Shown here piece after piece: positions 14,672 through 24,355 of a stretch of 64,000 bases of DNA (the first letter of the stretch is position 1; the number at the start of each line of letters is the position of its first letter). This stretch comes from Mycobacterium sp. SMC-2. GTDB lineage: Bacteria; Actinomycetota; Actinomycetes; Mycobacteriales; Mycobacteriaceae. The stretch lies in assembly GCF_025263485.1 (NCBI RefSeq), contig NZ_CP079863.1:1860001-1924000 (forward strand). Direction: 5' to 3'. Under the pieces are notes generated by a model. The model made no database searches, had not been told where the DNA came from, and worked only from the letters and a program-made list of their open reading frames with translations. Made by a program: the position numbers and the translations under genes.

Positions 14672-17600
14672 TCAGCCGCCGACCAATCGCCGCTGGACGC
14701 CCTCGGAGGCGCGCAGCAGCAGGCCGGGGGCGAGCGCCGACAGTGAACTGGCCACCGCCGCGGCCAGCAGACCCTGACCCCAGGCGAGCGGGTCCACGGG
14801 CGTGCAGCCGAACACCTGGCTGAGCCCCGGGGTGCTGACCACCACCGCGAGTGCGCCCAGCGAGCCGACCGACGTCAACACCACCAGCGGCGCGCGCGAG
14901 TCGACCAGCGTCTGGGTGAGCTGCGTGCCGACCAGCGCGATGAGCGCGACCGTCGCCGCGCGGCGCGGCGGGCCGGTCACGCGGGCCATCGCCCAGCCCG
15001 TCGTGGCGCCGATCGTGGTGGCGGCGCCGCGGATCCCGATCGCCCGCCACATCGCCGCCTCGTCGCGCTCGACCTCTTCGGTGCCCGTCTGCGGGCTGAC
15101 GGCCAGCGCCGCGGCGGGCAGCGCGTCGGTCAGCATGTTCACCAACAGCATCTGGCGGGTATTGAGCACCGAACGTCCGGTCAGGACGGTGGTGATCAGC
15201 GCGAAGCAAACCTCGCCGAGGTTGCCGCCCAACAGCATCGACACCGCGGACTGCACGCGCCGCCACAGCTGCTGGCCCTCGTCGAGGGCGTCGAGCAGCG
15301 CCTCGATCCGCTCGTCGAGCAGCACCACGTCGGCCGCCGTGCGGGCCGCGTCGCTGCCCCGCGCCGCAACCCCGATGCCCACGCTGGCCGCCCGGATCGC
15401 GGCGGCGTCGTTGACGCCGTCGCCGACCATGGCCGTCACCAGCCCGGACCGCTCCAGGGTCTGCACCACGTCGATCTTGTGTTCCGGTGTCATCCGCGCG
15501 AAGACCACCCGCGACGCGGCCGCGGCCGCCCGCCCGTCGGCGGACAGCGCCTCCCAATCGCTGCCGGTGATCACCTGGTCTCCGGTGACGTCGATGCCCA
15601 GCTCCTGCGCGATCACCGCCGCGGTCGCCGGGTGATCGCCGGTGATCAGCCGCACGCCGATGTCGCGCGCGGCGAGCTCCTTGAGTACCGCGGGGGCCGC
15701 GGCCCGCGAGGTGTCGGCCAGTCCGAGCAGGCCGATGGGCGTCAGCCCGGAGGCGCACAGCGCCTCCAGCCGGTCGGGATCCTTCGCCGCGGCCGCCGCC
15801 TCCTTCGGGCTGAGTTGCCTCTCGGCCACCGCCAGCACCCGTAACCCGTTGGCCGCCATCTCGTCGACCTGTTGCGTCAGCGGGTGGTCGTCGTGCAGCA
15901 AAGCCGACGAGAGCACCTCGGGTGAGCCCTTGAGGGTCAGCCGGGTGCCGACGAGCGCGGCCGCGAACGGGCGCCCGGACTGGAACGGCAAAAACGCGTC
16001 CCGGGTGAGGCGTCGCGTCCCGGATCCGTCGCCGCGCAGGGCGGGATCGCCGGCCGCCCGGTGTATCGCGTCGTCGGTGGCGTGCTCGACGCGGTGGGTG
16101 TGCCTGGCATAGCTGGTGCTCAACGCCGCGTCCAGCACCGCGCCGGGGGTGTAGCCCGCCATCGGGCGCACCTGCTTGACCTTCAGCCGGTTTTCGCTCA
16201 ACGTCCCGGTCTTGTCGAAGCACACCACGTTCAGCCGGGCCAGCGCCTCCACCGAGTGCGGGTTGCGGATCAGCACCGATTCGCCGGTGAGCCGGCGCGC
16301 GGCGGCCAGCTGGGCCAGCGTCGCCACCAGTGGCAAGCCCTCCGGGATGGCGGCGACGATCAGCGTGACCGCGCTGGAGACGGCCTCGCGCAACCCGGCG
16401 CCCCGGGCCAGGCTGAGCAACCCCACCGCGCCCCCGCCCGCCACGCTGAACGGCAACGCCCGGCGCGTGATGTGCCGCAACTGCCGCTGCAGCCCGATCT
16501 CCTGCAGCTTGCGCGGGGCCATCGCCAGCGCCCGGCGCACCTCCGACCGCGATCCCACGGCGGTGACCACGGCCACCGCCGTGCCCGCGACCACCGTGGT
16601 GCCGGCGTAGAGCATGCAGGTCCGTTCGGCCAGCGGGGCTCCCGGCGTGGGCTCGGTCTGCTTGGCCACCGGCAGCGATTCGCCGGTCAGCGTCGACTCG
16701 TCGACCTCCACGTTCGAGGCGTGCAGCAGCCGGGCATCCGCGGGGACCACCTCGTCGGCGTGGACTTCGATGATGTCGCCCAGCCGCAGCCGCTTGGTCG
16801 GCACCTTCTCGCGGCGGTGCGCGTCCAGCGGACCCACCCGCCGTCTGGCCGGCGGATCCTGCACGGCCAGCAGGCGATTCAGTACGTTCTCGGCGTGCAG
16901 CTGCTGCTCGGCCGACAGGGCGGCGTTGACCAACAGCACGCTGCCCACCAGGACGGCATCCAGCGGCGAGCCGAGCAGCGCGCTGGCCGCCGCGCCGGTG
17001 GCCAGCAGCGGGGTGATCGGGTCCGCCAGGTCACCGCGCATCTCGTCGGCGAAATCGCGGACGGCTCCCCACGACGCCGCGCTCGCGTCGTGCAGGACGC
17101 GCGCCGGCGGCACCCGCTGCCACCACCTGGGCGCCTCCTCGCGGTCCTCTTCGGCCGGGCGGGGTAGCAGCCGCTGCACCTCGGCGACGGGCAGCGCGTG
17201 CCAGTCGTAGCTGGTTTCGGGCTCGGGCAGCGGATCCCGCAGGGCCTTGATCGCCGCCCGGTATCCGAACCACAGGCTGGCGGCCATGCCGACGTTGACC
17301 GATGCCGAACTGCGCCCCGGCACACCGGGAATCAGCATCAGCGCGCCCAGGCCCGACGCGGAGGCCGACAACCGAACGGCGCCGTCGGTGGCGGCGCGCG
17401 CGGCGGGCAGCGCGTGCAAGAGGCGCCAGGCGCCGGTCAGGTCGTTCGCGATGACGTCGGCGGCCCACGGCGGGCAGTGTCCGGGCCGCAGCACGCCGAT
17501 CGTCACGTCGGACCGGTGCGCGCCCCGCATGTCCGAGGTGGTCAACAGCGCAACGGTGTGCCCGGCGGCCTTCAGTTCCGCGACGGCCGCCGCCACCGCG

Positions 17601-19099
17601 TGGTCGATGGGCCCCTCCGCCGGATACAATTGGTCGAAACCCTGTGCCAGGGAACGCAATCCGTCGTCGTCGAGGGAGTAGACGCGCGGCTGTGACCGCC
17701 GCGCTTCGGTGAGCACCGCCGCCGCGAACGCATCGCGGACCGGGCTGATCAGCGCCTCGCCGGTGCCGCCGGCCCCGGGAATGTCGGCCAGCTGGTGCCA
17801 TCCCGGCTTCAAGCCGTCGTTTCCCAGCGCGGCCCGAACCGCCTCCCAGGCCTGGGTGCGTGCCGAATCCTCAACGCCCAGAACGCGACTCACCGTCAGT
17901 TCGTCGGTGTACAGCGCTCGCGGGTCGACCATGATGGCGTCGATCCGGTCGAGTGTCCGCAACACGCGGGGGCGCAGCACCAGCGCGTCGTGACGGGTGG
18001 TGAGGCCGCGATTCATCGTGCAGCCGAACGCTTCCCGCATGGTGCGCAACGGTTTGGGGACCGCGGCCAGCGCCGCGGCGCCGGCGGCGTCGGGGTTGCG
18101 CGTGAGTAGGCCGACCGCGGCGCCGGCGCCGATGCCGGCCATACCGATGCGGTTGGCGTAGCGTTCCGCGGGCCCGTCCGGCGGATTCGGGTTGCGCACG
18201 GGCGCCGCGGGCGCGTCGTCGGGCACCGGCTGGCCGGCCAACCCGGGTTCATGCCGAATCCACGCCACCCTGCCGTTGAACGCCTCGGCCACCAGCATGG
18301 TGCGGGTGGCGGCCTCGGCGGCCGCCGCCGTGGGCGACAGCGTCAAGGCTGCGGTGGTCGCGTTGACGACGCCGAACAGCACATCCGTGCCGTCGGGCCC
18401 GAGGCGTCGCTCCAACTCCCGGCGCAGCCGCGGCAGGTGGTCGGCCAGCGTCGGCGGCACGGCCACCAAATCGGGGAGTCGGGGCAGCCGCAGCAGGCTG
18501 CCGGTCAGTGATAGGCCCAAGCCCACCGAGGCGGCCGTGGCCGCGATCATCCGCCCCATCAGCAGCGCGTCGTCACCCGGCAGGGTGGCCGGGTGTTCCC
18601 GCGCGGCCTGCCTGCGGTGGGGTCGTTCCGCATCGGCGACGGTCCGGCACAGCGCGGCCGCCGACGGACCGTCGTCGGCCACCGTGACCACCACCCTCGC
18701 CAGGGTGGGGTTGAGGTGGGCCTGCCGCACCCCGGGCAGCGCCCGGACGGCCGCTAGCACCTCGGCGGCGATCTTTTCGGCATGTTCGCCCTCGAGGCCG
18801 CGCACCTCGATCCAGCGCCTGGGCCCGTTGCCGCTGACGCGCCGGGTCGGAGGACCGCCCACCGCCTCGAGCACGGCGCCCGCCGCGGCGCGCGCCAGCG
18901 CGGGAACGTCCGGCGTCGCGCGCGCCAGCGACCTGCCCATGCTGGCCGCGACATGGCCGCCCAACAGGGCGGTGCCCGCGGCGATCTCGGTGCCCACCGC
19001 GGCGACGCGCAACGGAGCCGTCAGCACGCCCAGGCCGGGCAGGCCGCGTCGTGTGTGCACCGTGTTCTCCGGGCTCAGCTGAATTGTCCGCGCGTCCAC
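14672..19099 (-). CDS. Giant CtpH/CtpI-like P-type ATPase with a degenerate N-terminal half
   Basis: A 1475-residue protein, similar in size to CtpH (about 1540) and CtpI (about 1630) of M. tuberculosis. Residues about 95-155 resemble an HMA-like fold with no Cys-x-x-Cys. Residues about 180-620 look like a second, dead ATPase half: VDPRALYTD at 391-399 stands where DKTGTLT would be, and TTSDMRG near 520 where TGDHP would be. Residues 680-1475 are a complete P2-like ATPase: TGES at 805-808, PEGLP near 920, the phosphorylated D962 in DKTGTLS, TGDHP, and VGDGVNDAA. The transported ion is unknown. It begins at GTG/ATG 19099 and reads alone, 135 bases upstream of DUF5994 on the same strand. Confidence 0.9.
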   Translation of the reverse strand: MDARTIQLSPENTVHTRRGLPGLGVLTAPLRVAAVGTEIAAGTALLGGHVAASMGRSLARATPDVPALARAAAGAVLEAVGGPPTRRVSGNGPRRWIEVRGLEGEHAEKIAAEVLAAVRALPGVRQAHLNPTLARVVVTVADDGPSAAALCRTVADAERPHRRQAAREHPATLPGDDALLMGRMIAATAASVGLGLSLTGSLLRLPRLPDLVAVPPTLADHLPRLRRELERRLGPDGTDVLFGVVNATTAALTLSPTAAAAEAATRTMLVAEAFNGRVAWIRHEPGLAGQPVPDDAPAAPVRNPNPPDGPAERYANRIGMAGIGAGAAVGLLTRNPDAAGAAALAAVPKPLRTMREAFGCTMNRGLTTRHDALVLRPRVLRTLDRIDAIMVDPRALYTDELTVSRVLGVEDSARTQAWEAVRAALGNDGLKPGWHQLADIPGAGGTGEALISPVRDAFAAAVLTEARRSQPRVYSLDDDGLRSLAQGFDQLYPAEGPIDHAVAAAVAELKAAGHTVALLTTSDMRGAHRSDVTIGVLRPGHCPPWAADVIANDLTGAWRLLHALPAARAATDGAVRLSASASGLGALMLIPGVPGRSSASVNVGMAASLWFGYRAAIKALRDPLPEPETSYDWHALPVAEVQRLLPRPAEEDREEAPRWWQRVPPARVLHDASAASWGAVRDFADEMRGDLADPITPLLATGAAASALLGSPLDAVLVGSVLLVNAALSAEQQLHAENVLNRLLAVQDPPARRRVGPLDAHRREKVPTKRLRLGDIIEVHADEVVPADARLLHASNVEVDESTLTGESLPVAKQTEPTPGAPLAERTCMLYAGTTVVAGTAVAVVTAVGSRSEVRRALAMAPRKLQEIGLQRQLRHITRRALPFSVAGGGAVGLLSLARGAGLREAVSSAVTLIVAAIPEGLPLVATLAQLAAARRLTGESVLIRNPHSVEALARLNVVCFDKTGTLSENRLKVKQVRPMAGYTPGAVLDAALSTSYARHTHRVEHATDDAIHRAAGDPALRGDGSGTRRLTRDAFLPFQSGRPFAAALVGTRLTLKGSPEVLSSALLHDDHPLTQQVDEMAANGLRVLAVAERQLSPKEAAAAAKDPDRLEALCASGLTPIGLLGLADTSRAAAPAVLKELAARDIGVRLITGDHPATAAVIAQELGIDVTGDQVITGSDWEALSADGRAAAAASRVVFARMTPEHKIDVVQTLERSGLVTAMVGDGVNDAAAIRAASVGIGVAARGSDAARTAADVVLLDERIEALLDALDEGQQLWRRVQSAVSMLLGGNLGEVCFALITTVLTGRSVLNTRQMLLVNMLTDALPAAALAVSPQTGTEEVERDEAAMWRAIGIRGAATTIGATTGWAMARVTGPPRRAATVALIALVGTQLTQTLVDSRAPLVVLTSVGSLGALAVVVSTPGLSQVFGCTPVDPLAWGQGLLAAAVASSLSALAPGLLLRASEGVQRRLVGG

Positions 19100-19222
19100 G
19101 ATGACGCAAGGGTTACAGCGGCAGCTTAACCGGCGGTAACGCCCGCGGAAAAAGTCATTCAGGCCCTTTTCGGGGGGCTTTCGTCACTTGCGAAAAGCGC
19201 CCGCATTGGCCACCGTTACGCT

Positions 19223-19888
19223 ATGCGAACCGCTTATCACCAGCAGCTGGCCGAGCTGACCGTCCAACTCGGCGAGATGTGCGGCCTGGCCAACGAAGCC
19301 ATGAAGGGGGCGACCGAGGCCCTGTTGGACGCCGACCTCGGCGCCGCCGAACAGGTCATCAGTGAGCATGAGCGAATGGTGGTGATGCGGGAGCGAGCGG
19401 AACGAGAAGCGTTCGCCCTGCTGGCGCTGCAACAACCGGTTGCCGGTGAGTTGCGGGCGATCTTCAGCGCCATCCAGATCGCCGCCGACATCGAACGAAT
19501 GGGCGCACTGGCCGTGCACATCGCCAAGATCGCCCGGCGGGAGCACCCGAATCGGGAACTTCCCGACGACGTCCGCGCCTGTTTCGCCGACATGGCCAAG
19601 GTGGCAATCGCCTTGGGCGACAGCGCCAAACAGGTGCTGATCTCCCACGACCCGCAGCAGGCCGCTCGACTTCGCGAACAAGACGACGCGATGGACGAGC
19701 TCTACCGGCATTTGTTCAAGGTGCTGCTGGATCAGGACTGGACCGACAGCGTTCCCGTCGCCGTGGACGCGGCGCTACTGGGTCGCTTCTACGAGCGCTT
19801 TGGCGACCACGCCGTGGAGGTCGGGCGCCGCGTCATCTTCATGGTCAGCGGCGACCTGCCCGCGCCGGACGAGATATCCACCTACTGA
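19223..19888 (+). CDS. phoY1: PhoU-family phosphate signalling protein
   Basis: A 221-residue protein with two PhoU three-helix repeats (about 8-95 and 115-210). Both carry the metal-site pattern E/D-x-x-x-[19 protein letters not shown] near 90 and [16 protein letters not shown] near 190. PhoU proteins link the Pst phosphate transporter to the SenX3-RegX3 system and repress the Pho response when phosphate is plentiful. The length equals M. tuberculosis PhoY1 (221), and glpD2 and the RluA gene are its neighbours there (Rv3301c), so the name phoY1 is preferred over phoY2. Here about 17 kb of island separates it from them. It is followed by corA at 36 bases. Confidence 0.9.
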   Translation: MRTAYHQQLAELTVQLGEMCGLANEAMKGATEALLDADLGAAEQVISEHERMVVMRERAEREAFALLALQQPVAGELRAIFSAIQIAADIERMGALAVHIAKIARREHPNRELPDDVRACFADMAKVAIALGDSAKQVLISHDPQQAARLREQDDAMDELYRHLFKVLLDQDWTDSVPVAVDAALLGRFYERFGDHAVEVGRRVIFMVSGDLPAPDEISTY

Positions 19889-19924
19889 GAGGCGCCGGCC
19901 GGGCCGGGCTGAGAAGATAGCGTC

Positions 19925-20923
19925 GTGCAGGGCACCCCGAACGTCCAGGGCCGCGTCTGGCGCCACGGTAAGCCGCAGGACGACTTCGCGTTCGGTGATA
20001 TCTCGGAGTACCTGCGCGAGGCGGACACGCTGGTGTGGGCCGATCTGTGCGCGCCGGACCACGGCGCGCTGTGTGAGCTGGCGGCCGAACTCGGCCTCAA
20101 CACCTGGGCCGTCGAAGACGCCGTGGCGGCGGCGGAGCGGGTCAAGGCCACCGCTTACGAGACCCACACGTTCTTCACCGTCTATGCCGTCCAGGTCGCC
20201 GGGGACGTCGGCGACGAGCCGTGGCGGATGCTGTCCATGCACCGGATTTCGGCCTTCGTGCTGCCCCGCGGTCTGATCACGGTGCGCCTGACGCCGGACT
20301 TCGACATTGCCGCGGTCACGCGGCGATGGGAGGAGATCGGCGGTCAACAGTACGGGGTGGGCGCCCTGGTCCACGGACTGCTCGACGTCGTGGTGGACAG
20401 TCATTTTGCGGCGGTCGAGGCCCTCGACGATTGCGTAGAGGCCATCGAGGACGACCTGTTCGACGGCAGGCCGGGCCAGGCGGGCTTTCAGCGCCGGACA
20501 TTCCAGATGAGACGGGACCTGGTGGCGCTGCGGCGGGTGGCGCTGCCGATGCGGGAGGTGGTCAACTCGATTCAACACCACCGCCACGAGGTGGGGACCG
20601 CCCCGGAGCTGGACCCGCTGTACGGCGACCTGTACGACCACGTGCTCCGGGTGTCGGAATGGACGGAGTCGTTGCGCGACATGGTCACAACCATTTTCGA
20701 GACCAATCTGTCGCTGCAGGACGCGCGGCTGAACACCATCATGAAGAAGCTGACCGGGTGGGCGGCCATCATCGCCGTCCCCACCGCGATCACCGGGTTC
20801 TACGGCCAGAACGTCCCGTACCCGGGCTTCGGCCACTTCGCCGGTTTCATCGCCAGTACCAGCCTGATATTCGTGCTGATGGCCGTGCTGTACCTGGCGT
20901 TCAAACGGCGCGACTGGTTATGA
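19925..20923 (+). CDS. corA: CorA-family magnesium/cobalt channel with GQN signature
   Basis: A 332-residue CorA channel subunit. A large cytoplasmic domain (about 1-265) with a long stalk helix (VHGLLDVVVDSHFAAVEAL, then LRDMVTTIFETNLSLQDARLN) precedes two membrane helices (about 275-295 and 305-325). The selectivity motif between them, normally Y-G-M-N, reads YGQNVPYPGF. The protein ends in the usual positive tail FKRRDWL. CorA pentamers admit Mg2+ or Co2+ down the membrane potential. GQN forms occur in other actinobacterial CorA proteins, so activity is expected but ion choice may differ. Its stop overlaps the ATG of the Mg-type ATPase by four bases (ATGA). Confidence 0.92.
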   Translation: MQGTPNVQGRVWRHGKPQDDFAFGDISEYLREADTLVWADLCAPDHGALCELAAELGLNTWAVEDAVAAAERVKATAYETHTFFTVYAVQVAGDVGDEPWRMLSMHRISAFVLPRGLITVRLTPDFDIAAVTRRWEEIGGQQYGVGALVHGLLDVVVDSHFAAVEALDDCVEAIEDDLFDGRPGQAGFQRRTFQMRRDLVALRRVALPMREVVNSIQHHRHEVGTAPELDPLYGDLYDHVLRVSEWTESLRDMVTTIFETNLSLQDARLNTIMKKLTGWAAIIAVPTAITGFYGQNVPYPGFGHFAGFIASTSLIFVLMAVLYLAFKRRDWL

Positions 20924-23553
20924 CCGCCGAGCTCCTGGATTCCGCGGCCCCGGCCACGACGTCGGTCGCGGCCGCCTCGGTCAACGAGGTGTTGCGCGGG
21001 CTGGACAGCTCGGCCGCCGGGTTGTCCAGCGCCCAGGCCGCCGCCCGGCTGGCGCGCCACGGGCCGAACGCGGTGCGGACCCACCGGGTCAATGTCCTTG
21101 CGGTGCTGGGCCGTCAACTGCGCAACGCGGTGCTCATCCTGCTGGCCGGCACCGCGGTCGTCTCGTACTTCCTGGGCGACAGCATGCAGGCGGTCATCAT
21201 CTTCGTCATCCTGGTGGCCAGCATCGGGCTGGGCTTCATCAACGAATACCGCGCCGAGCGGGCGGCCGCCGACCTGCACGCGAGCGTGCACCACAACGCC
21301 GTGGTGCGCCGCGACGGGGAGTTCGTCGCGCTCGCCGTCACCGCGCTGGTGCCCGGCGACGTCATCCGGTTGTCGCTGGGGGAGGCCGTGCCGGCCGATG
21401 TCCGGCTGATCGAGGTCAGCGGCCTGGAATGCAACGAGAGCATCCTGACCGGGGAGTCGACCGGATCGGAGAAGTCACCGGAACCGGTGCCTCCCGGAAC
21501 CGACCTGGCCGACGCGACCGACCTGGCCTTCATGGGCACCATCGTCAGCGCCGGCGAGGGCATCGGGGTGGTGTACGCGACCGGGAAGAACGCCGAATTC
21601 GGGCGGATCGCTTCGGGTTTGGACGAACGCCAGCCCGAGACCGCCTTCCAAGTAGGGTTGCGGCGGTTCTCCTACCTGCTGCTGCAGGTCGCCGTCGCGC
21701 TGATGGTGGTCATCTTGATCAGCAACCTGCTGTTGGCGAAACCGATCATCGACTCGGTGCTGTTCTCGCTGGCGATCGCGGTCGGAATCACGCCGCAGCT
21801 GCTGCCCGCCGTCGTCTCCACCGGCCTGGCCACCGGATCACGGCAGTTGGCCAAGGCGAAGGTGCTCGTGAAGCGGCTGGTGTGCATCGAGGACCTCGGC
21901 GACATCGACATCCTCATCACCGACAAGACCGGCACCCTGACCGAAGGCCGGATCCGGTTGGTGGACACGGTCGATCCCGCCGGTGCGCACAGCGACACGG
22001 TCCGTCGGCTGGGGCTGTTGGCCACCGATGTCGACCCGGAAACCGGTGGGGCCAGCGCCAATTCGCTCGACGCCGCGCTCTGGGATTCTTCGGGGGCGCA
22101 CCAATTGGTGGCCGGCGCAGCGCACCGGGTGGCGATGCTGCCGTTCGACCACGAACGCCGGGCCACGTCGGCATTGGTCGACGACGACGGCAATCGGGTG
22201 CTGGTGGTCAAGGGCGCGCCCGAGCAGGTGCTGGCCCAGTGCCGGGACGTCCCGCCGGCCGCGGAGGAAACCCTCGCCGCGTTGTTCGCCGCCGGGCGCC
22301 GGGTGGTGGCCGTGGCCGCGAGACCGGCTCCGGGACTGACGACACTCACCCGCGCGGACGAATGCGCCCTGTCGCTCGCGGGGTTCCTGGTGTTCGCCGA
22401 CGAACCCAAATCCGCGGCGCGCCAATCGCTGTCGGAACTGGCCGACCTGGGCATCGAGCTGAAGATCGCCACCGGGGACAATCCGCGCGTCGCCGAAAAG
22501 GTCTGCGGCGAAATGGGTTTGGTATCGAAGGGCACCATCACCGGCGCGGAGCTCGACGCGTTGGACGACGACGACGCGTTCGCCGGCATCGCGCAGAACC
22601 ACACCATCTTCGCGCGCATCTCCCCCGAGCAGAAGGCGCGGCTGATCGCCGCGCTGCGGCGCGAGGGGCGGTCGGTCGGCTTCCTGGGCGACGGGGTCAA
22701 CGACGCGCTGGCCTTGCACGCCGCCGACGTGGGGATCTCGGTGGACAGCGCCACCGACGTGGCCAAGGACGCCGCCGACGTGGTGCTGCTGGAAAAGGAC
22801 CTCGGGGTGCTGGCCACCGGGGTGGCCGAGGGCCGGCGCATCTTCGCCAACACCATCAAGTACGTGTTGATGGGCACGTCGAGCAATTTCGGGAACATGT
22901 TCAGCGCCGCGGCCGCGTCGGCGCTGTTGCCGTTTCTGCCGATGCTGCCCAGCCAGATCCTGCTCAACAACCTGCTCTACGACACCTCGCAGCTGGCGAT
23001 CCCGAGCGACCGGGTCGACGCGGCGCAGCTGCACGCGCCGTCGCATTGGAACGTCGCGTTCATCCGCCGGTTCATGCTGATCTTCGGACCGATCAGCTCG
23101 CTGTTCGACTTCCTGACGTTCGGACTGATGCTGGGCGTGCTGCACGCCGGCGCCATCGAGTTCCGGACCGGCTGGTTCGTGGAATCCCTTGCGACGCAGA
23201 CGCTGATCATCTTCGTCATTCGCACCCGCATGGTGCCGTTCTTTTTCAGCCGGGCCAGCGCGTTGCTGACGGTCACCAGCCTCACCGTGGTCGCCGTCGG
23301 CGCCGGGCTGACGATTTCACCGCTGGCGCGGACCTTGGGCTTCACGCCGCTGCCGTGGCAGTTCTTCGCCGCGCTGGGCACCTTTGTCGTGTGCTACCTG
23401 GTTTTAGTGGAGCTAGCCAAGATGCTGTTCTACAGCGAGCCGATACACCTTGTCGGGCAGCCGCATCGCACCCGCGGAAGCGCGTTTCGCATCCGGCGAC
23501 GCGCCGCGCGCTACCACCACTACGTCGAGCGGCGGACGCGGGGGCGGAAGTGA
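20920..23553 (+). CDS. MgtA-like magnesium-translocating P-type ATPase
   Basis: An 877-residue P3-type ATPase. It has an N-terminal cation ATPase domain, LTGES near 172, TDKTGTLTEG with D335 as the phosphorylated residue, FDHERRATSALV and VVKGAPEQVL in the nucleotide domain, ATGDNPRVAEKV, and FLGDGVNDALAL. About ten membrane segments follow the MgtA/MgtB pattern, including ITPQLLPAVVSTGLATGS. All catalytic residues are present, in contrast to the ATPase at 11239-13893. ATG 20920 overlaps the corA stop by four bases, and the pair forms a translationally coupled magnesium import unit. The tail is strongly basic (RIRRRAARYHHYVERRTRGRK). Confidence 0.92.
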   Translation: MTAELLDSAAPATTSVAAASVNEVLRGLDSSAAGLSSAQAAARLARHGPNAVRTHRVNVLAVLGRQLRNAVLILLAGTAVVSYFLGDSMQAVIIFVILVASIGLGFINEYRAERAAADLHASVHHNAVVRRDGEFVALAVTALVPGDVIRLSLGEAVPADVRLIEVSGLECNESILTGESTGSEKSPEPVPPGTDLADATDLAFMGTIVSAGEGIGVVYATGKNAEFGRIASGLDERQPETAFQVGLRRFSYLLLQVAVALMVVILISNLLLAKPIIDSVLFSLAIAVGITPQLLPAVVSTGLATGSRQLAKAKVLVKRLVCIEDLGDIDILITDKTGTLTEGRIRLVDTVDPAGAHSDTVRRLGLLATDVDPETGGASANSLDAALWDSSGAHQLVAGAAHRVAMLPFDHERRATSALVDDDGNRVLVVKGAPEQVLAQCRDVPPAAEETLAALFAAGRRVVAVAARPAPGLTTLTRADECALSLAGFLVFADEPKSAARQSLSELADLGIELKIATGDNPRVAEKVCGEMGLVSKGTITGAELDALDDDDAFAGIAQNHTIFARISPEQKARLIAALRREGRSVGFLGDGVNDALALHAADVGISVDSATDVAKDAADVVLLEKDLGVLATGVAEGRRIFANTIKYVLMGTSSNFGNMFSAAAASALLPFLPMLPSQILLNNLLYDTSQLAIPSDRVDAAQLHAPSHWNVAFIRRFMLIFGPISSLFDFLTFGLMLGVLHAGAIEFRTGWFVESLATQTLIIFVIRTRMVPFFFSRASALLTVTSLTVVAVGAGLTISPLARTLGFTPLPWQFFAALGTFVVCYLVLVELAKMLFYSEPIHLVGQPHRTRGSAFRIRRRAARYHHYVERRTRGRK

Positions 23554-23556
23554 GCC

Positions 23557-23760
23557 CTAAGTGTCGATTCGGGTGACCGGCAGGTCGTAAAGGCCCTGCC
23601 GGATTCCCCAGTCGACCATGTCGGTGCTGCCCGCCGGAGCCGTCTCCTCACAACTGCAGCTCAGCGTGCTGAACGGGCTTGGGTCGGCGTTGGCGGTTGC
23701 TGCGGGCCAGCCAGCAGCGCCGAGGGCGAGTGCAACGCCGACCAAAAGTCTGGGAATCAT
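23557..23760 (-). CDS. Very small exported protein (67 residues)
   Basis: ATG 23760 opens a 67-residue frame with a signal peptide (MIPRLLVGVALALGAAGWPA, cut after TANA). The mature peptide of about 41 residues has a CSCEE motif (DPSPFSTLSCSCEETAPAG) and ends VDWGIRQGLYDLP. Small exported mycobacterial proteins of this pattern are common and uncharacterised. Its stop lies three bases from the end of the convergent magnesium ATPase gene. The frame, signal peptide and cysteine pair make it credible despite its size. Confidence 0.75.
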   Translation of the reverse strand: MIPRLLVGVALALGAAGWPAATANADPSPFSTLSCSCEETAPAGSTDMVDWGIRQGLYDLPVTRIDT

Positions 23761-23843
23761 TTGGCCTTCGAGTTCTCGGGAATATTTCCAGACTTATTTT
23801 ATTCGTGCGCTTGTCACGAGCCCGTCAACTGAGTGTTACGTTT

Positions 23844-24194
23844 TCAGGCCTGGGGGGCGTAGTTCGGGCAGTACGCCCGGATGCTCACCCCCACGAAGTA
23901 GCCGGCGTGGTAGCCGTCGAGATGGCTGTTGGTCATGATGTCGTTCGCCACCTGTTGCGGCGGCTCGCCGGCATCGAGTCGCTGGCACACCAGGTGACCC
24001 GACCGAATGGCGGTCTCGGGTGATTCGTAGTTGATGCCTTTGGCCGTCAGCGCCGCGAGGAAAGCGTCATCGTTGGCCGTGCCGTGGGCGGCCGGCGCCG
24101 TCCCCAGCGCGCCCAGCAGCCCGGCCGCCGGCACGACGCCGGCGGCCAGCAGCAACAGCAGCAGGCCGGGGTTGCGGATGGGGGTCCTCGTCAT
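23844..24194 (-). CDS. DUF732 exported protein
   Basis: A 116-residue protein starting at ATG 24194 (MTRTPIRNPGLLLLLLAAG), with a signal peptide cut after AAHG. The mature part is one DUF732 domain: DDAFLAALTAKGINYESPETAI, GHLVCQRLDAGEPPQQVANDI and HLDGYHAGYFVGVSIRAYCP, with the two conserved cysteines that should pair. A longer frame from 24311 has no family similarity and is rejected as the start. DUF732 proteins are widespread, exported and of unknown function in mycobacteria. The gene diverges from lpqC. Confidence 0.88.
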   Translation of the reverse strand: MTRTPIRNPGLLLLLLAAGVVPAAGLLGALGTAPAAHGTANDDAFLAALTAKGINYESPETAIRSGHLVCQRLDAGEPPQQVANDIMTNSHLDGYHAGYFVGVSIRAYCPNYAPQA

Positions 24195-24355
24195 TTCTGA
24201 TACTCCCGTGACATCGAAGTGCCGTTGCTCGCTGACAGCGGGGGCTGCCCGAATATTCGCACGTTGCGGCGTGGCACGGTGCAGGATCAGTGATATTGCG
24301 ACCATTGCCACACCCAGGTTTGCTCCGGCGTCGGCCCCGGCGGTGTCTTGACGGT

